Shown: positions 26,810 through 36,162 of the stretch, one piece after another | Layout: the number at the start of each line of letters is the position of its first letter | How positions within the stretch are numbered: the stretch's first letter is position 1 | Origin: an uncultured Flavobacteriaceae bacterium | Lineage (GTDB): Bacteria; Bacteroidota; Bacteroidia; Flavobacteriales; Flavobacteriaceae | Reading direction: 5' to 3' | Length of the DNA stretch: 64,000 bases | Assembly: GCA_947488345.1 (NCBI GenBank) | Contig: CANKZQ010000006.1 | Location: 168,565-232,564 of the forward strand | Position numbers and translations under genes: made by a program | The notes under the pieces: generated by a model | Seen by the model: the letters and a program-made list of their open reading frames with translations, nothing else | What the model was told of the DNA's origin: nothing | Database searches by the model: none

Positions 26810-27592
26810 TTACTTTTTATGGAACCAAGGGAAAAAGGCATTGGTTCGTGCGATATATTCTTTGTAACCTGGCTTGGTGTTTTTTAAGGTTTTTTCTAAC
26901 ATACTCACACCAGATATTTTAATGATGAGCCAAGTCATTAAAACAGGACCTAATATTGACAGATAATTCCCAACGGCTATCGAAAATAGCCCATAACCCC
27001 ACCAAATCATGGCGTCACCAAAATAATTTGGATGCCGTGTATATTTCCATAGACCTGATTGTAAAAGCTTCCCTTTATTACTTCCTTTTTTCTTAAACTT
27101 CATAAGTTGATAATCTCCTCCCGCTTCAAAAACAAAGCCAATACTCCATGCAATCAGTGCTATATAATCCATATAATATAGGTCTGAATTTGGCATATAA
27201 TACATAGCGGCGAGTAATGGAGCCGAAATAAGCCAACTTAGAACGCCTTGTAATAAGAACACTTGAAAAAAACTAAACCACCAATAACGGTTGGCTCCAT
27301 ATTTTCTTCGAAACTCTTGATATCGATAATCCTCAGGTTTTTTCCAGTTGCGCATGCCCAAATAAATAGAGAGTCGCAATCCCCAGATAATAACGAGGCC
27401 AACAACTAATTCTTTTCTAGTTCCGTGGCCCTCGGTAGTTAAATAATAAGAAATAGAGGCCACGATAAACGCCATACCCCAAAACGCATCTACAATGCTT
27501 ACATTTTTTATAAATATGCTAATGATCCATAGAGAGGTCATTAAGACCATAATCCAAAGAAACCCCTGTATGTAACTATCTATAAAGCTCAT
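26810..27592 (-). CDS. DUF1295 family membrane protein (steroid 5-alpha-reductase-like)
   Basis: A 260-residue multi-helix membrane protein of the DUF1295 group. The C-terminal signature is QSGLWKYTRHPNYFGDAMIWWGYG followed by PGYKEYIARTNAFFPW, as in steroid 5-alpha-reductase/isoprenylcysteine methyltransferase-fold enzymes, where it binds NADPH or SAM. Relatives occur in lipid stress gene sets. Reaction unknown. Confidence 0.88.
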   Translation of the reverse strand: MSFIDSYIQGFLWIMVLMTSLWIISIFIKNVSIVDAFWGMAFIVASISYYLTTEGHGTRKELVVGLVIIWGLRLSIYLGMRNWKKPEDYRYQEFRRKYGANRYWWFSFFQVFLLQGVLSWLISAPLLAAMYYMPNSDLYYMDYIALIAWSIGFVFEAGGDYQLMKFKKKGSNKGKLLQSGLWKYTRHPNYFGDAMIWWGYGLFSIAVGNYLSILGPVLMTWLIIKISGVSMLEKTLKNTKPGYKEYIARTNAFFPWFHKK

Positions 27593-27605
27593 AATAATTC
27601 ATAAA

Positions 27606-27638
27606 AAAACCGCATTACAATAACTGTAATACGGTTTT
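27606..27638 (-). terminator. terminator after the 27664-28434 gene
   Basis: Stem AAAACCGCATTACA / TGTAATACGGTTTT with one mismatch and a 5-nt loop; minus-strand reading gives a T run. Lies between two minus-strand genes. Confidence 0.8.
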
Positions 27639-27663
27639 AAACTTAAACTCTAAATTTTGGTAA

Positions 27664-28434
27664 TTATTCATTACCGTCGGCAACATTAGCTTGTAATATT
27701 GCTTCTTTTTCACTCAATGTAAAAACAAATTTTCCATCGAGTACTATTTTTATCAATTCTTTCGAATCATTTACCCAATAGTAAGCTGGCTTCATGCCTT
27801 TACCTTGGTGTACAAATTTATGTAATTCTTGATCAGTTCCATCAATATTTTCTTTTGATTTACCTAAGTAATTAATGGTTTGATTCTTCTTTACATATAA
27901 TTTCATTTCATCTAATGAATTGAATTTAAACGTACCTTTTCTGTCAAATTCTAAATTCGGCACAATCGCCAAAATATTAAATGAAGGAATCGTTGTAGCA
28001 GGAACTCTAATACTAGACTTATGCTCTGATTCAATGAATGGTTTTACTTCTGGATCTGGACTCATTCGGTTCTTATAGTCACCTGAAAAATGCCAAAAAG
28101 AGGCTTTTTTCGTTGTTTTTACACGATTACCAGTAAAGTTTACCGCGTCCATATTCGAATCTATCGTTCCGTCAAAGTACATTTTTGATGCATTTAACAT
28201 CTTATCTGTATCACATGTAGTGGTTAGACTAAAGTCTAATTTTTCATTGTCAAAATTTGCTTTAACGGTTGTCTTTAAAATAGGTTGCCCTTTTTCATTG
28301 ACGGTCTTTTCAAGGCTTATATATCCTTGATTATCAGCAGCTTTATACCAATACGTTTTTGATTTCTTTTCACCCGAAAACGAAAAAATTATAAAACTAC
28401 ACGCAATTAATAATAAGGGGAGTCTTCTTTTCAT
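27664..28434 (-). CDS. secreted hypothetical protein (DUF3108-like beta-sheet)
   Basis: A 256-residue protein with a signal peptide (LLLIACSFIIFSFSG) and a beta-rich body. The C-terminal YYWVNDSKELIKIVLDGKFVFTLSEKE recalls the long beta-sheet DUF3108 layout, but I am not certain. It ends at a strong terminator and is probably transcribed alone. Confidence 0.6.
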   Translation of the reverse strand: MKRRLPLLLIACSFIIFSFSGEKKSKTYWYKAADNQGYISLEKTVNEKGQPILKTTVKANFDNEKLDFSLTTTCDTDKMLNASKMYFDGTIDSNMDAVNFTGNRVKTTKKASFWHFSGDYKNRMSPDPEVKPFIESEHKSSIRVPATTIPSFNILAIVPNLEFDRKGTFKFNSLDEMKLYVKKNQTINYLGKSKENIDGTDQELHKFVHQGKGMKPAYYWVNDSKELIKIVLDGKFVFTLSEKEAILQANVADGNE

Positions 28435-28583
28435 ACAAATACATTTTTAATTATTTACTTAACTTTTTTATTAGGTTCGGATAAATAAAATAATACGCAA
28501 AGATATTATTATTCATCATAAATATAACAATTAAGTAAACAAAATTCCTACCAAAAATGCACTGAAAAGAAATTTTAACAAAT

Positions 28584-30836
28584 TTAATTGGCGTTTCTTT
28601 TACGTTTTCTTTCTTCTCTTCTTTGTTTTCTTTTCGCCTTTCGGTCGGCTCTTTTTTGTGCTCTTTCGAGGGTCGTTTTTTTACTTTTGAAGAGACCTTC
28701 GAAAAATTGTTCAAATCCGGAATCTTCTGTATAATCCTCGCATGACAAGATCTCTGCGAGTTCTGTAGGCAGAGGTTGAAAACTACGAAAGTACTTGTTG
28801 CGTAGCCATGTACTTCGTTGAACGGATTGTAGAGTTTTAGCTACTAAGGGCAGTGCTAGTTTGCTACCTGCACCATTAGAGCCTGAGTTAAATTTAATGA
28901 TAGGAGAGGAAGCACCAACTCGGGTAACCATAACTAACTTAGGATTGTATGCAGCGAACCAAGCGTCGGCATAATCTTGAGAAGTACCTGTTTTTCCTGC
29001 TAACGGTAATTTCACACCATATGTATTCGCTAAAGAGACACCTGTACCCTCAAGAATTGCTTTTTGAAGCATGGCATTCATAAGCGTTGTAGAGGTCTCG
29101 CTCAAAACAGTTTCTTTGCTTTGCAGCATACGGTTTCTATAAATCACAGTACCATCTGCGGTTTTAATAGTTTGAACAGTCTGTGGTTGTATCTTATACC
29201 CGTTATTTGCAAAAGCAGCATAAGCAATGGCCAACTCATAAATACTTGCGTTCGAAGTTCCGAGAGCGAGTGAAGGCTTATTTTCTAGTTTTTGAGAAAA
29301 TCCTAGTTTCTTCCAAGTATCATTTACAGCGCTAAAGGGTGTTTGTAAGAATAAATTTACTGTTGGAATGTTTAATGATTTAGCTAAAGATGCTGCCATG
29401 GTATATTTGCCACCCGTGGTATTATCATAATTTCGCGGCTGCCAATTTTCGAAATCTGTAAGCACTATTTCATCATTGTCCAAATACTCACAAGGCTCTA
29501 TGCCTTCCTCTAAAGCAGCTGCATAAAGGATTGGTTTAAAAGTAGAGGCTATTTGACGTTGCGCAAATATTTGATCATAAGGTTGGGTTCTATAGTCAAT
29601 ACCACCTACCCATGTTTTTATAGCACCTGTATTGGGATCCAACGCTAAGAAACCGGCGTGCAACAAGGTGAGCGTATGTCGTAAACTATCACGTACCGAA
29701 ATGGAGTCGGTATAAAAACCCTTCCAAGAGAATAGTTCTCTTTCTTTTCGATCATTGGCAGCATTGCCTAATTTCAAACGTTTCAATTCTCTTGCTAATA
29801 AGGAGTTGAGTATTTTGCGACTTTCACCATTTCTGTATTGACTCCGTAGTCTGTTTTGCATTAAACCTAAATGACTTTTGTAGGCTCTCAATACGTAATT
29901 TTGCATGGTTAAATTCAAGGTTGTTTTGATAATTAAACCACTTTCTTCAATGCTGTAATCTGTATTTGATTTTTTGTTGATTGATTTTAAGATAGCATTT
30001 ACTTCATCTTTAACTTGTACTAAAAAATAGTTAGCTGGCCCTTCCGATTCTAAATTTGCATAATCTAATTTCAGTGGAAGCTGCACAAGAGAATCTTTGA
30101 CAGAAGTGGTGAGGTACTCGTACTTTTCCATTTGAGTCAGGACCACATTACGTCTTTTTACTGCATGATCAGGATATAAACGTGGATTATAATAAGTATT
30201 CGCTTTTAGCATGCCTATCAAAACGGCACTTTCTTCAGGCTTTAACTTTTCTATTGGTTTGTTGAAAAAGCGTCTAGATGCGGCTTCAATACCGAGTACA
30301 TTTTCTCCAAATGGCACAGTATTTAAATATAAGGTTAGAATTTCTTCTTTCGTATATATTTCCTCCAAGCGCTTCGCCAAAAAAACTTCTTTCGTTTTAT
30401 TCACTGGCATTGTTAAGGGACCATGTTTTTCACGCCCGTACATGTTTTTGGCAAGTTGTTGATTAATGGTACTTCCACCACCAGCATTTTTTTGATTGAG
30501 TAAAATTGTCTTAAACAGAACGCGTAATAGACTTCTTGAATCAACACCGGTGTGTTCAAAATAACGAGCATCCTCGGTGGCAACCAAGGCATTGATGAGG
30601 TGTTTTGGTATTTTCTCGTAACTCGTATTTGTACGATTTTCGGCAAAGAATTTACCAATTATTTTCTCTTCTTCAGAAAGAACTAGGGTAGCCGTTTGAT
30701 TTTTAAATGCTTTGAGGTCTTCGGTTGTATACAGCGATCCGAATACACCATAGTATACTGATAATACAAATAAACTAATGAGTAAGGTACCTATCAAACA
30801 AATGAAGAGTACGTATTTTGCTATTTTTTTTAGCAT
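28584..30836 (-). CDS. class A penicillin-binding protein (transglycosylase/transpeptidase)
   Basis: A 750-residue bifunctional PBP1a-type enzyme. One membrane helix is followed by the GT51 glycosyltransferase domain with catalytic Glu88 in VATEDARYFEHTGVDSRS and GGSTINQQLAKNMYG. The transpeptidase has STFKPILY (SxxK near residue 428), a probable SxN motif, and KTGTSQDYADAWF (near residue 613). The C-terminus is a strongly basic tail. It polymerises and crosslinks peptidoglycan at the inner-membrane surface. Confidence 0.95.
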   Translation of the reverse strand: MLKKIAKYVLFICLIGTLLISLFVLSVYYGVFGSLYTTEDLKAFKNQTATLVLSEEEKIIGKFFAENRTNTSYEKIPKHLINALVATEDARYFEHTGVDSRSLLRVLFKTILLNQKNAGGGSTINQQLAKNMYGREKHGPLTMPVNKTKEVFLAKRLEEIYTKEEILTLYLNTVPFGENVLGIEAASRRFFNKPIEKLKPEESAVLIGMLKANTYYNPRLYPDHAVKRRNVVLTQMEKYEYLTTSVKDSLVQLPLKLDYANLESEGPANYFLVQVKDEVNAILKSINKKSNTDYSIEESGLIIKTTLNLTMQNYVLRAYKSHLGLMQNRLRSQYRNGESRKILNSLLARELKRLKLGNAANDRKERELFSWKGFYTDSISVRDSLRHTLTLLHAGFLALDPNTGAIKTWVGGIDYRTQPYDQIFAQRQIASTFKPILYAAALEEGIEPCEYLDNDEIVLTDFENWQPRNYDNTTGGKYTMAASLAKSLNIPTVNLFLQTPFSAVNDTWKKLGFSQKLENKPSLALGTSNASIYELAIAYAAFANNGYKIQPQTVQTIKTADGTVIYRNRMLQSKETVLSETSTTLMNAMLQKAILEGTGVSLANTYGVKLPLAGKTGTSQDYADAWFAAYNPKLVMVTRVGASSPIIKFNSGSNGAGSKLALPLVAKTLQSVQRSTWLRNKYFRSFQPLPTELAEILSCEDYTEDSGFEQFFEGLFKSKKTTLERAQKRADRKAKRKQRREERKRKRNAN

Positions 30837-30983
30837 TCTAAGGGGAGTATTTTTAAAATCTATTGATTTTAAAACGATTCAAATTCGATTCTAGTATTTT
30901 GGTAAGGCACTTAATTATTCTCATTAAATAGTATGTGTTAAACCAAAAATCATTTTGTAAATTGCGCCTCTAAAATTTAATAC

Positions 30984-31499
30984 ATGTTTAATAAAAATAT
31001 AAAGTTGGTGATTGCCGCACTAATTGTTGGATGGGCGGTTTATCAGTTTGTAGAAGGAAATATAGGGAACGGAATTTCGCTGGTATTTTTAGCCGGTATT
31101 TTTGTGTTCTTCTATTTTAAAAATGAATTTTTGTTATTGGCTTTTTTGAAAATGCGTAAGCAAGATTTTGCAGGTTCTACGAAATGGCTTTCCTACATCA
31201 AGAACCCAAGTAGTGCTCTGATACAAAAACAAGAGGGATATTATAATTTCTTGCAAGGAATTATGGTTTCTCAAACTAATTTAACCCAGGCAGAAAAGTT
31301 TTTTAAGAAAGCTATTAAGTTAGGTTTATCTATGGATCATGATTTAGCCATGGCGAAATTGCAGTTAGCTGGTGTTGCCATGACCAAAAGAAGAAAGCGT
31401 GAAGCTACCATGTTAATGACAGAAGCAAAAAAGCTAGATAAGCACGGCATGCTAAAAGAACAGATACAAATGATGAAACAGCAAATGAAGAAAATTTAG
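30984..31499 (+). CDS. DUF2892-like membrane protein with TPR-type tail
   Basis: A 171-residue protein: two N-terminal membrane helices (LVIAALIVGWAVYQF and GISLVFLAGIFVFFYF), then a soluble helical part with a TPR-like pair (TQAEKFFKKAIKLGLSMDHDLAMAKLQLAGVAM) and a coiled-coil tail. Function unknown. It ends at a large hairpin shared with the convergent trxB gene. Confidence 0.7.
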   Translation: MFNKNIKLVIAALIVGWAVYQFVEGNIGNGISLVFLAGIFVFFYFKNEFLLLAFLKMRKQDFAGSTKWLSYIKNPSSALIQKQEGYYNFLQGIMVSQTNLTQAEKFFKKAIKLGLSMDHDLAMAKLQLAGVAMTKRRKREATMLMTEAKKLDKHGMLKEQIQMMKQQMKKI

Positions 31500-31506
31500 T
31501 TGCATC

Positions 31507-31562
31507 ATGTAAACATAAAAAAAGCAGTAAGTGTAGACTTACTGCTTTTTTTATGTTTACAT
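31507..31562. terminator. 56-nt perfect hairpin terminator between convergent genes
   Basis: Arms of 26 bp (31507-31532 and 31537-31562) match perfectly around loop GTAG, including A7/T7 runs and core GCAGTAAGT / ACTTACTGC. It terminates transcription on both strands and is unusually long. Confidence 0.92.
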
Positions 31563-31572
31563 CTTTTCTGTG

Positions 31573-32520
31573 CTAATTTAGCGCAGCTAAATATCTTTCG
31601 GCATCTAGGGCAGCCATACAACCACTACCCGCAGCTGTAATTGCCTGTCTATATTCTTTATCTTGAACATCACCAGAAGCGAAAACACCAGGAAGATTCG
31701 TCTTTGTTGACTTTCCTTTAGTAATTAAATACCCGGTTTCATCCATCTCCAAAATACCTTTAAATAAGTCGGTATTCGGTTTGTGTCCAATAGCTATAAA
31801 TACGCCTGTTACTTCAATTTCGTGCTTTTTCTTGCTCACATTGTTTATCACTCTAGCTCCTTCAACAACCGTATCTCCTAAAATTTCATCCAATTCAGTA
31901 TTGTATAGAACTTCCAAGTTTTCGGTAGCATTCACACGATGTTGCATTGCTTTAGAAGCACGCATTTCATCTCGACGCACAAGTAAAGTTACTTTTTTAC
32001 AAAGCTTTGATAGAAAAGTAGCTTCTTCTGCAGCGGTATCTCCACCACCAACAACGATTACATTTTGATTTTTGTAGAAAAAACCATCGCATGTCGCGCA
32101 GGCTGATACGCCACCACCTTTTAAGCGTTCTTCACTTTCGAGTCCTAAATATTTAGCGGTCGCTCCAGTAGATATTATCACAGTTTCAGCTTCAAGTTCT
32201 TTGGTACCATCGACAATTACTTTATGAATGCCACCAACAGTATCGTTGAGCTCAACTTTAGTGACTAAACCGAAACGAACATCTGTATCAAAACGTTCGG
32301 CTTGTTTTTTAAAATCTTCGGTCATCGCAGTACCATCAACACCATCAGGATAACCTAAATAATTATCCACTTCGGTCGTTGTTGTTAATTGACCACCAGG
32401 TTCCATACCAGTATACATAACTGGCTTCAAGTCAGCTCTTGCAGCATATACAGCAGCACTGTAGCCCGCAGGGCCAGACCCTATAATTAGGCATTTTACT
32501 CGTTCTATATTTTCAGACAT
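31573..32520 (-). CDS. trxB: thioredoxin-disulfide reductase
   Basis: A 315-residue flavoprotein that reduces thioredoxin with NADPH. FAD-binding GSGPAGYSAAVYAARA, redox-active CATC in VSACATCDGFFY, NADPH-binding VVGGGDTAAEEA and the C-terminal ASGDVQDKEYRQAITAAGSG are all present, in the low-molecular-weight bacterial layout. The gene stands alone with its own -7 box. Confidence 0.97.
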   Translation of the reverse strand: MSENIERVKCLIIGSGPAGYSAAVYAARADLKPVMYTGMEPGGQLTTTTEVDNYLGYPDGVDGTAMTEDFKKQAERFDTDVRFGLVTKVELNDTVGGIHKVIVDGTKELEAETVIISTGATAKYLGLESEERLKGGGVSACATCDGFFYKNQNVIVVGGGDTAAEEATFLSKLCKKVTLLVRRDEMRASKAMQHRVNATENLEVLYNTELDEILGDTVVEGARVINNVSKKKHEIEVTGVFIAIGHKPNTDLFKGILEMDETGYLITKGKSTKTNLPGVFASGDVQDKEYRQAITAAGSGCMAALDAERYLAALN

Positions 32521-32540
32521 ATATTTTTTAATTTTGAAGG

Positions 32541-32548
32541 CAAATTTA
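32541..32548 (-). promoter_or_regulatory. -7 promoter box for trxB
   Basis: The minus strand reads TAAATTTG (TAnnTTTG), about 20 nt before the start codon. No clear -33. Confidence 0.45.
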
Positions 32549-32778
32549 TACTTTTTTAGTTTTAAAATTAAGGTTGCGTATAACTTTTTATAACTCTATC
32601 TATAGGTATAGATTTTACTATCAGCGTTTGAGCAAGAACTTAGTCGAAATAAATATTTTTCTTTACAAATGGTTATTTAAGGCATAATAGTTGTTTGTAC
32701 TAGGTGATTAAAATAATTTTATCAAAAATGAAACTTATGGAAACATTAAAAGAAAACAACAAAGGGTATACAGTATTA

Positions 32779-33273
32779 ATGAATGTTGTTGTAAAGAAGG
32801 TAATGCTAATCATCATTGCGCTGATGGCGTTTGCATATAGCGCGAAAGCTCAAGAAATTTCATCGAATGCTATTGGATTGCGTTTCGGAGATAATGACGG
32901 TTTTGGAGTAGAAGTATCGTATCAACACAAATTGAACGATGCGAAGCGACTAGAGGTTGATCTTGGATTTAGAAATAATAATAATTTCGACATTTGGAAA
33001 TTGACGGGAATTCACCAATGGGTTTGGAATATAGATGGTGGATTTAACTGGTACGCCGGGGCAGGAGCGGGCATTGGTAATGTAAATATCAAAAATTTTG
33101 ATGATGATGATGGTTTATTTGTAAACGTCGCTGGTAATATTGGGGTCGAATATAATTTTGATATTCCTTTGTTAATTTCACTAGATTTTAGACCCGAAAT
33201 AGGTGTGGTTAATGACTTTGGGAATAACGATTTAGATTTAGACTTAGCTTTGAGTCTACGCTATCAATTTTAA
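32779..33273 (+). CDS. outer membrane beta-barrel-like protein
   Basis: A 164-residue exported protein: signal peptide MNVVVKKVMLIIIALMAFAYSAKAQ, then amphipathic strands (NAIGLRFGDNDGFGVEVSYQHKL, DLDLALSLRYQF) ending in F, as in outer membrane barrels. A 5' extension is open to GTG 32704; ATG 32779 is chosen because it gives a normal signal peptide. Upstream starts at 32728 or 32737 cannot be excluded. Specific function unknown. Confidence 0.7.
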   Translation: MNVVVKKVMLIIIALMAFAYSAKAQEISSNAIGLRFGDNDGFGVEVSYQHKLNDAKRLEVDLGFRNNNNFDIWKLTGIHQWVWNIDGGFNWYAGAGAGIGNVNIKNFDDDDGLFVNVAGNIGVEYNFDIPLLISLDFRPEIGVVNDFGNNDLDLDLALSLRYQF

Positions 33274-33291
33274 TCGATAACGGCAAGATAT

Positions 33292-33320
33292 AACCCAGCA
33301 TGTTCGCTGGGTTTTTTTTG
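33292..33320 (+). terminator. terminator after the barrel protein gene
   Basis: AACCCAGC / GCTGGGTT stem with a 6-nt loop, followed by a run of eight or more T. Confidence 0.9.
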
Positions 33321-33337
33321 TCTGTTTTGATACTAGA

Positions 33338-33808
33338 TTAGCTAGTGAAACGACCAAATCTTTTTTCTACTGCTATAGTTCGATAATCAAAAATCTCATT
33401 CAATTTATCTTTAATCATCAAAGAATTTGCAATGGCTCCTAGAAATCCAAAAGGGGGTTTATACGAGACAATATCTTTCATCAAAACACCATTTGGTATA
33501 GGCTCAAGGATGTGCTGATGATGCCAAATGGTATAAGGTCCAACACGTTGTTCATCTACAAAGTACTTCTGATCTCTTACCTGCGTGATTTCCGTTACCC
33601 AGGTCGTTTTAATTCCGAAAAGTGGACTCACCTTATAGCTAATAATCATACCAGCATACATTTTATCAGGTATATCTTGTGATGTAATATCAAAGCCCAT
33701 ATAGTCGGGTGTAATTTCTTTGAGATTAGCAGGAGCTGAAATAAAATCCCAAAGCTCTTCTACGCTTGAATTTACTTTTTGTTCTTTTTTAAATTGATAT
33801 AAGGGCAT
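33338..33808 (-). CDS. SRPBCC family (START/Bet v1-like) protein
   Basis: A 156-residue ligand-binding-fold protein with the opening VNSSVEELWDFISAPANLKEITPDYMGF and the middle YTIWHHQHILEPIPNGV, matching the SRPBCC family. Such proteins occur in light- and oxidative-stress gene sets next to photolyase or SDR genes. It is the distal gene of the minus-strand cluster running back to the TetR gene. Ligand unknown. Confidence 0.88.
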   Translation of the reverse strand: MPLYQFKKEQKVNSSVEELWDFISAPANLKEITPDYMGFDITSQDIPDKMYAGMIISYKVSPLFGIKTTWVTEITQVRDQKYFVDEQRVGPYTIWHHQHILEPIPNGVLMKDIVSYKPPFGFLGAIANSLMIKDKLNEIFDYRTIAVEKRFGRFTS

Positions 33809-33828
33809 TGCGCTGTGTTTTTAAAGTA

Positions 33829-33990
33829 TTAAAGTTGTTCAATTTGCTTAAGAATAGCATCCGCCTCAGCGTATTTTTCATCACTGGCACGACGATTTGA
33901 TTTCGACAGTTTAAACGCTTCTTCTAGGATTTTTTTATGCTTTACTTCTAGGATTTCTTTTGGAGATTTCTTTTTGAATAGACCGAACAT
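33829..33990 (-). CDS. small Lacal_2735/DUF6435-type protein
   Basis: A 53-residue protein beginning MFGLFKKKSPKEIL and continuing with SKSNRRASDEKYAEA, the layout of the small flavobacterial Lacal_2735 family. It is helical and charged with no signal peptide. It sits between TspO and SRPBCC genes in the same orientation. Function unknown. Confidence 0.75.
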   Translation of the reverse strand: MFGLFKKKSPKEILEVKHKKILEEAFKLSKSNRRASDEKYAEADAILKQIEQL

Positions 33991-34000
33991 AAGACGAATT

Positions 34001-34468
34001 TTAGTTAAATAAATAGATATAATAATTTAAAGATGTGGCGATACACAACCAAATGGCATAGGGAAGTACAAGCAAGCTTTTTAGCTTCGTTTGTGTACGA
34101 AAACCTAAGAGAAAATAAAAAACCAGTACGGTTAATAAGATAATAATTAAAAGAGCGGGGAGCACTAAGTGCTGATTAAAAAAAATATAGTTCCAACTCA
34201 CATTTAATAGTACTTGAATACTAAATAAAACTTTCACTTTCGTGGAATCATCTTTCATGTATAGTCTTGTCATAAAAAGTGAAAAACAAATCATAATGGT
34301 CGTCCAAGCAGCACCAAATACCCAACCAGGAGGAGTCCAAGGAGCCTTTGCGAGGTCAAGATACCATTCGGTCATAGGACCGTTATTCATGAGCCAGCTT
34401 CCAATACCAAGCGCACCAAAATTTATAATCAGAAAAAAAATAAAAAGTTGAAGATGTTTGCTCTTCAT
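34001..34468 (-). CDS. TspO/MBR family tryptophan-rich sensory protein
   Basis: A 155-residue protein with five hydrophobic helices. The signature is WYLDLAKAPWTPPGWVFGAAWTTIM, followed by FFNQHLVLPALLII. TspO binds porphyrins and takes part in oxidative or photo-oxidative stress responses. It is 2 nt from the upstream SDR gene. Confidence 0.93.
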   Translation of the reverse strand: MKSKHLQLFIFFLIINFGALGIGSWLMNNGPMTEWYLDLAKAPWTPPGWVFGAAWTTIMICFSLFMTRLYMKDDSTKVKVLFSIQVLLNVSWNYIFFNQHLVLPALLIIILLTVLVFYFLLGFRTQTKLKSLLVLPYAIWLCIATSLNYYIYLFN

Positions 34469-34470
34469 GG

Positions 34471-35154
34471 CTAAATTTTAACACTTACAATACCGCAATC
34501 CATTTCAAAAATTTGCCCTGTAAGAGAAGTCGTTCTATCGGATATTAAAAAACGTACCATCTCGGCAACTTCTTGGGGTACCAAGAATTTTTTTAACGGG
34601 TGTCTGTCTTTGATATTTTCTACCATTTTCTCATTGCGTAATAGTTTCGCAGCTAATGTTGTGTCAGTAACCGTCGGAGCTATCGCATTCACACGAATAG
34701 TTGGAGCAAGTTCTGCGGCAAGTGATTTGACAAGGCCTTCAATGCCTGCTTTGGCCGTCGCTATACTCGCATGAAAAGGCATGCCTAATTTGGCAGCTAC
34801 CGTGCTAAATAATAAGATTGAAGGGTGTTGAGCATTTTTAAGTAGCGGTAAATATTTTTGAATTGCCTTCACAGCTCCCAAGACATTAATTTCAAAGTCT
34901 GTTCTAAAGTCATCGAGACTTAATCTAGAGATAGGTTTTAGGTTGATACTACCTGGGCAATAGATTAAAGAATCTATATGTTCCAAATCAGGAAGTTCGT
35001 CGGTTAAAATATCACAAGTATAATGTTGTAAGTTTTCATGTGTAATTTCAGGTGGAGTGCGGCTAACATTTATGACGTTATGGTTGTCTTTGAGTAATGA
35101 CACAATAGCATTTCCTATTCCTTTGCTGCCACCTATAACTACAGTAGTTTTCAT
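34471..35154 (-). CDS. SDR-fold protein lacking the catalytic tyrosine
   Basis: A 227-residue short-chain dehydrogenase-like protein with cofactor loop VIGGSKGIGNA. In the YxxxK position the sequence is FHASIATAKAGIEGL, with Ile where Tyr is expected. I recall this feature in SDR proteins of light-stress clusters (HEAIAAAKAG-type). It may act without Tyr chemistry or have a binding role. It is 2 nt from tspO and 6 nt from the next gene. Confidence 0.8.
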   Translation of the reverse strand: MKTTVVIGGSKGIGNAIVSLLKDNHNVINVSRTPPEITHENLQHYTCDILTDELPDLEHIDSLIYCPGSINLKPISRLSLDDFRTDFEINVLGAVKAIQKYLPLLKNAQHPSILLFSTVAAKLGMPFHASIATAKAGIEGLVKSLAAELAPTIRVNAIAPTVTDTTLAAKLLRNEKMVENIKDRHPLKKFLVPQEVAEMVRFLISDRTTSLTGQIFEMDCGIVSVKI

Positions 35155-35160
35155 GTTGTT

Positions 35161-35370
35161 TTATTTTAATCTTTTCTCCGCCCGCTGTTTGATCGCGGTC
35201 AGACGTTTCATAATTTCCATTATTTCAGGATCTTTATTTTCTTTATATATTTCATTCAAGCTTAAAATAAGTTCTTTGGCTTTTCTTGAAACGATAATTC
35301 TTTCTGTTGTACTGGTAATTGGAAGTTTTGATTTTTCAAACTCTAAGGCTTTTTGTACTAGGTCACTCAT
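35161..35370 (-). CDS. small helical hypothetical protein
   Basis: A 69-residue basic protein (MSDLVQKALEFEKSKLP ... EIMEIMKRLTAIKQRAEKRLK) with heptad-like helices. It sits directly downstream of folE and upstream of the SDR gene with gaps under 10 nt, so it is probably translated as part of the operon. No known family. Confidence 0.65.
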   Translation of the reverse strand: MSDLVQKALEFEKSKLPITSTTERIIVSRKAKELILSLNEIYKENKDPEIMEIMKRLTAIKQRAEKRLK

Positions 35371-35379
35371 GAATAGATT

Positions 35380-36060
35380 TTATACATTTATATAATTTTG
35401 CAACTCAGAGATTTTAGAAGTTTCATTAAATGCTCCTCCATAATAACTCGTAACAGTTGCCGAAGTATCGTCTTTAATACCTCTAGATGATACGCATAAA
35501 TGCTTGGCGTCAATTATTACAGCGACATCATCAGTACCTAAAATAGCTTTTAAATCTTCGGCTATTTGATGTGTCAATCGTTCTTGTACTTGAGGCCTTT
35601 TGGCATAATACTGAACAATTCTATTCAATTTTGATAGACCAATTACTTTACCAGATGATATATAGGCAACATGGGCTTTACCAATAATCGGAACAAAGTG
35701 ATGCTCGCAATTTGAATAAAAAGTAATATTTTTTTCAACCAACATTTGGTTGTATTTATACTTGTTATCAAATAACGCAATTTTTGGTTTATTTTTAGGG
35801 TCTAGACCAGAAAAAATTTCATCAATGTACATTTTTGCAACTCTCTTCGGTGTACCTTGTAGAGAATCATCATTAAGGTCTAAGCCCATAACATCCATGA
35901 TTTCAGCAAATAAGTGCGCAATTTTTTCCTTTTTTTCGGTATTACTTAGTTCAAAAGCACCTTGCCTCATTGGTGTTTCTAAACCTGTATATAAATGATC
36001 ATCACCGATGTCTTCTATTCGCTGATCGGTTAAACTTATTTTTTCAGTCTCGATTAACAT
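35380..36060 (-). CDS. folE: GTP cyclohydrolase I
   Basis: A 226-residue FolE, which converts GTP to dihydroneopterin triphosphate for folate and other pterins, including photolyase cofactors. Zn and active-site motifs are SNCEHHFVPIIGKAHVAYI and GLSKLNRIVQYYAKRPQVQERLT, and the C-terminal HLCVSSRGIKDDTSATVTSYYGG. It is housed in a stress-like cluster rather than with folate genes. Confidence 0.96.
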   Translation of the reverse strand: MLIETEKISLTDQRIEDIGDDHLYTGLETPMRQGAFELSNTEKKEKIAHLFAEIMDVMGLDLNDDSLQGTPKRVAKMYIDEIFSGLDPKNKPKIALFDNKYKYNQMLVEKNITFYSNCEHHFVPIIGKAHVAYISSGKVIGLSKLNRIVQYYAKRPQVQERLTHQIAEDLKAILGTDDVAVIIDAKHLCVSSRGIKDDTSATVTSYYGGAFNETSKISELQNYINV

Positions 36061-36162
36061 ACTGTGGTATTTATTTTATTCATTAATAATTAAAACTTCG
36101 CGTTTCTTTTAACCTTTTCTTGAGATACGCTCATTTATTAAAATTTAAACAGCATACGTCTC

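Noticed and set aside
28451..28714. ORF of 87 codons rich in Lys, Arg and Glu
   Set aside because: It overlaps the basic C-terminal tail of the PBP gene in another frame; its composition follows from that tail.
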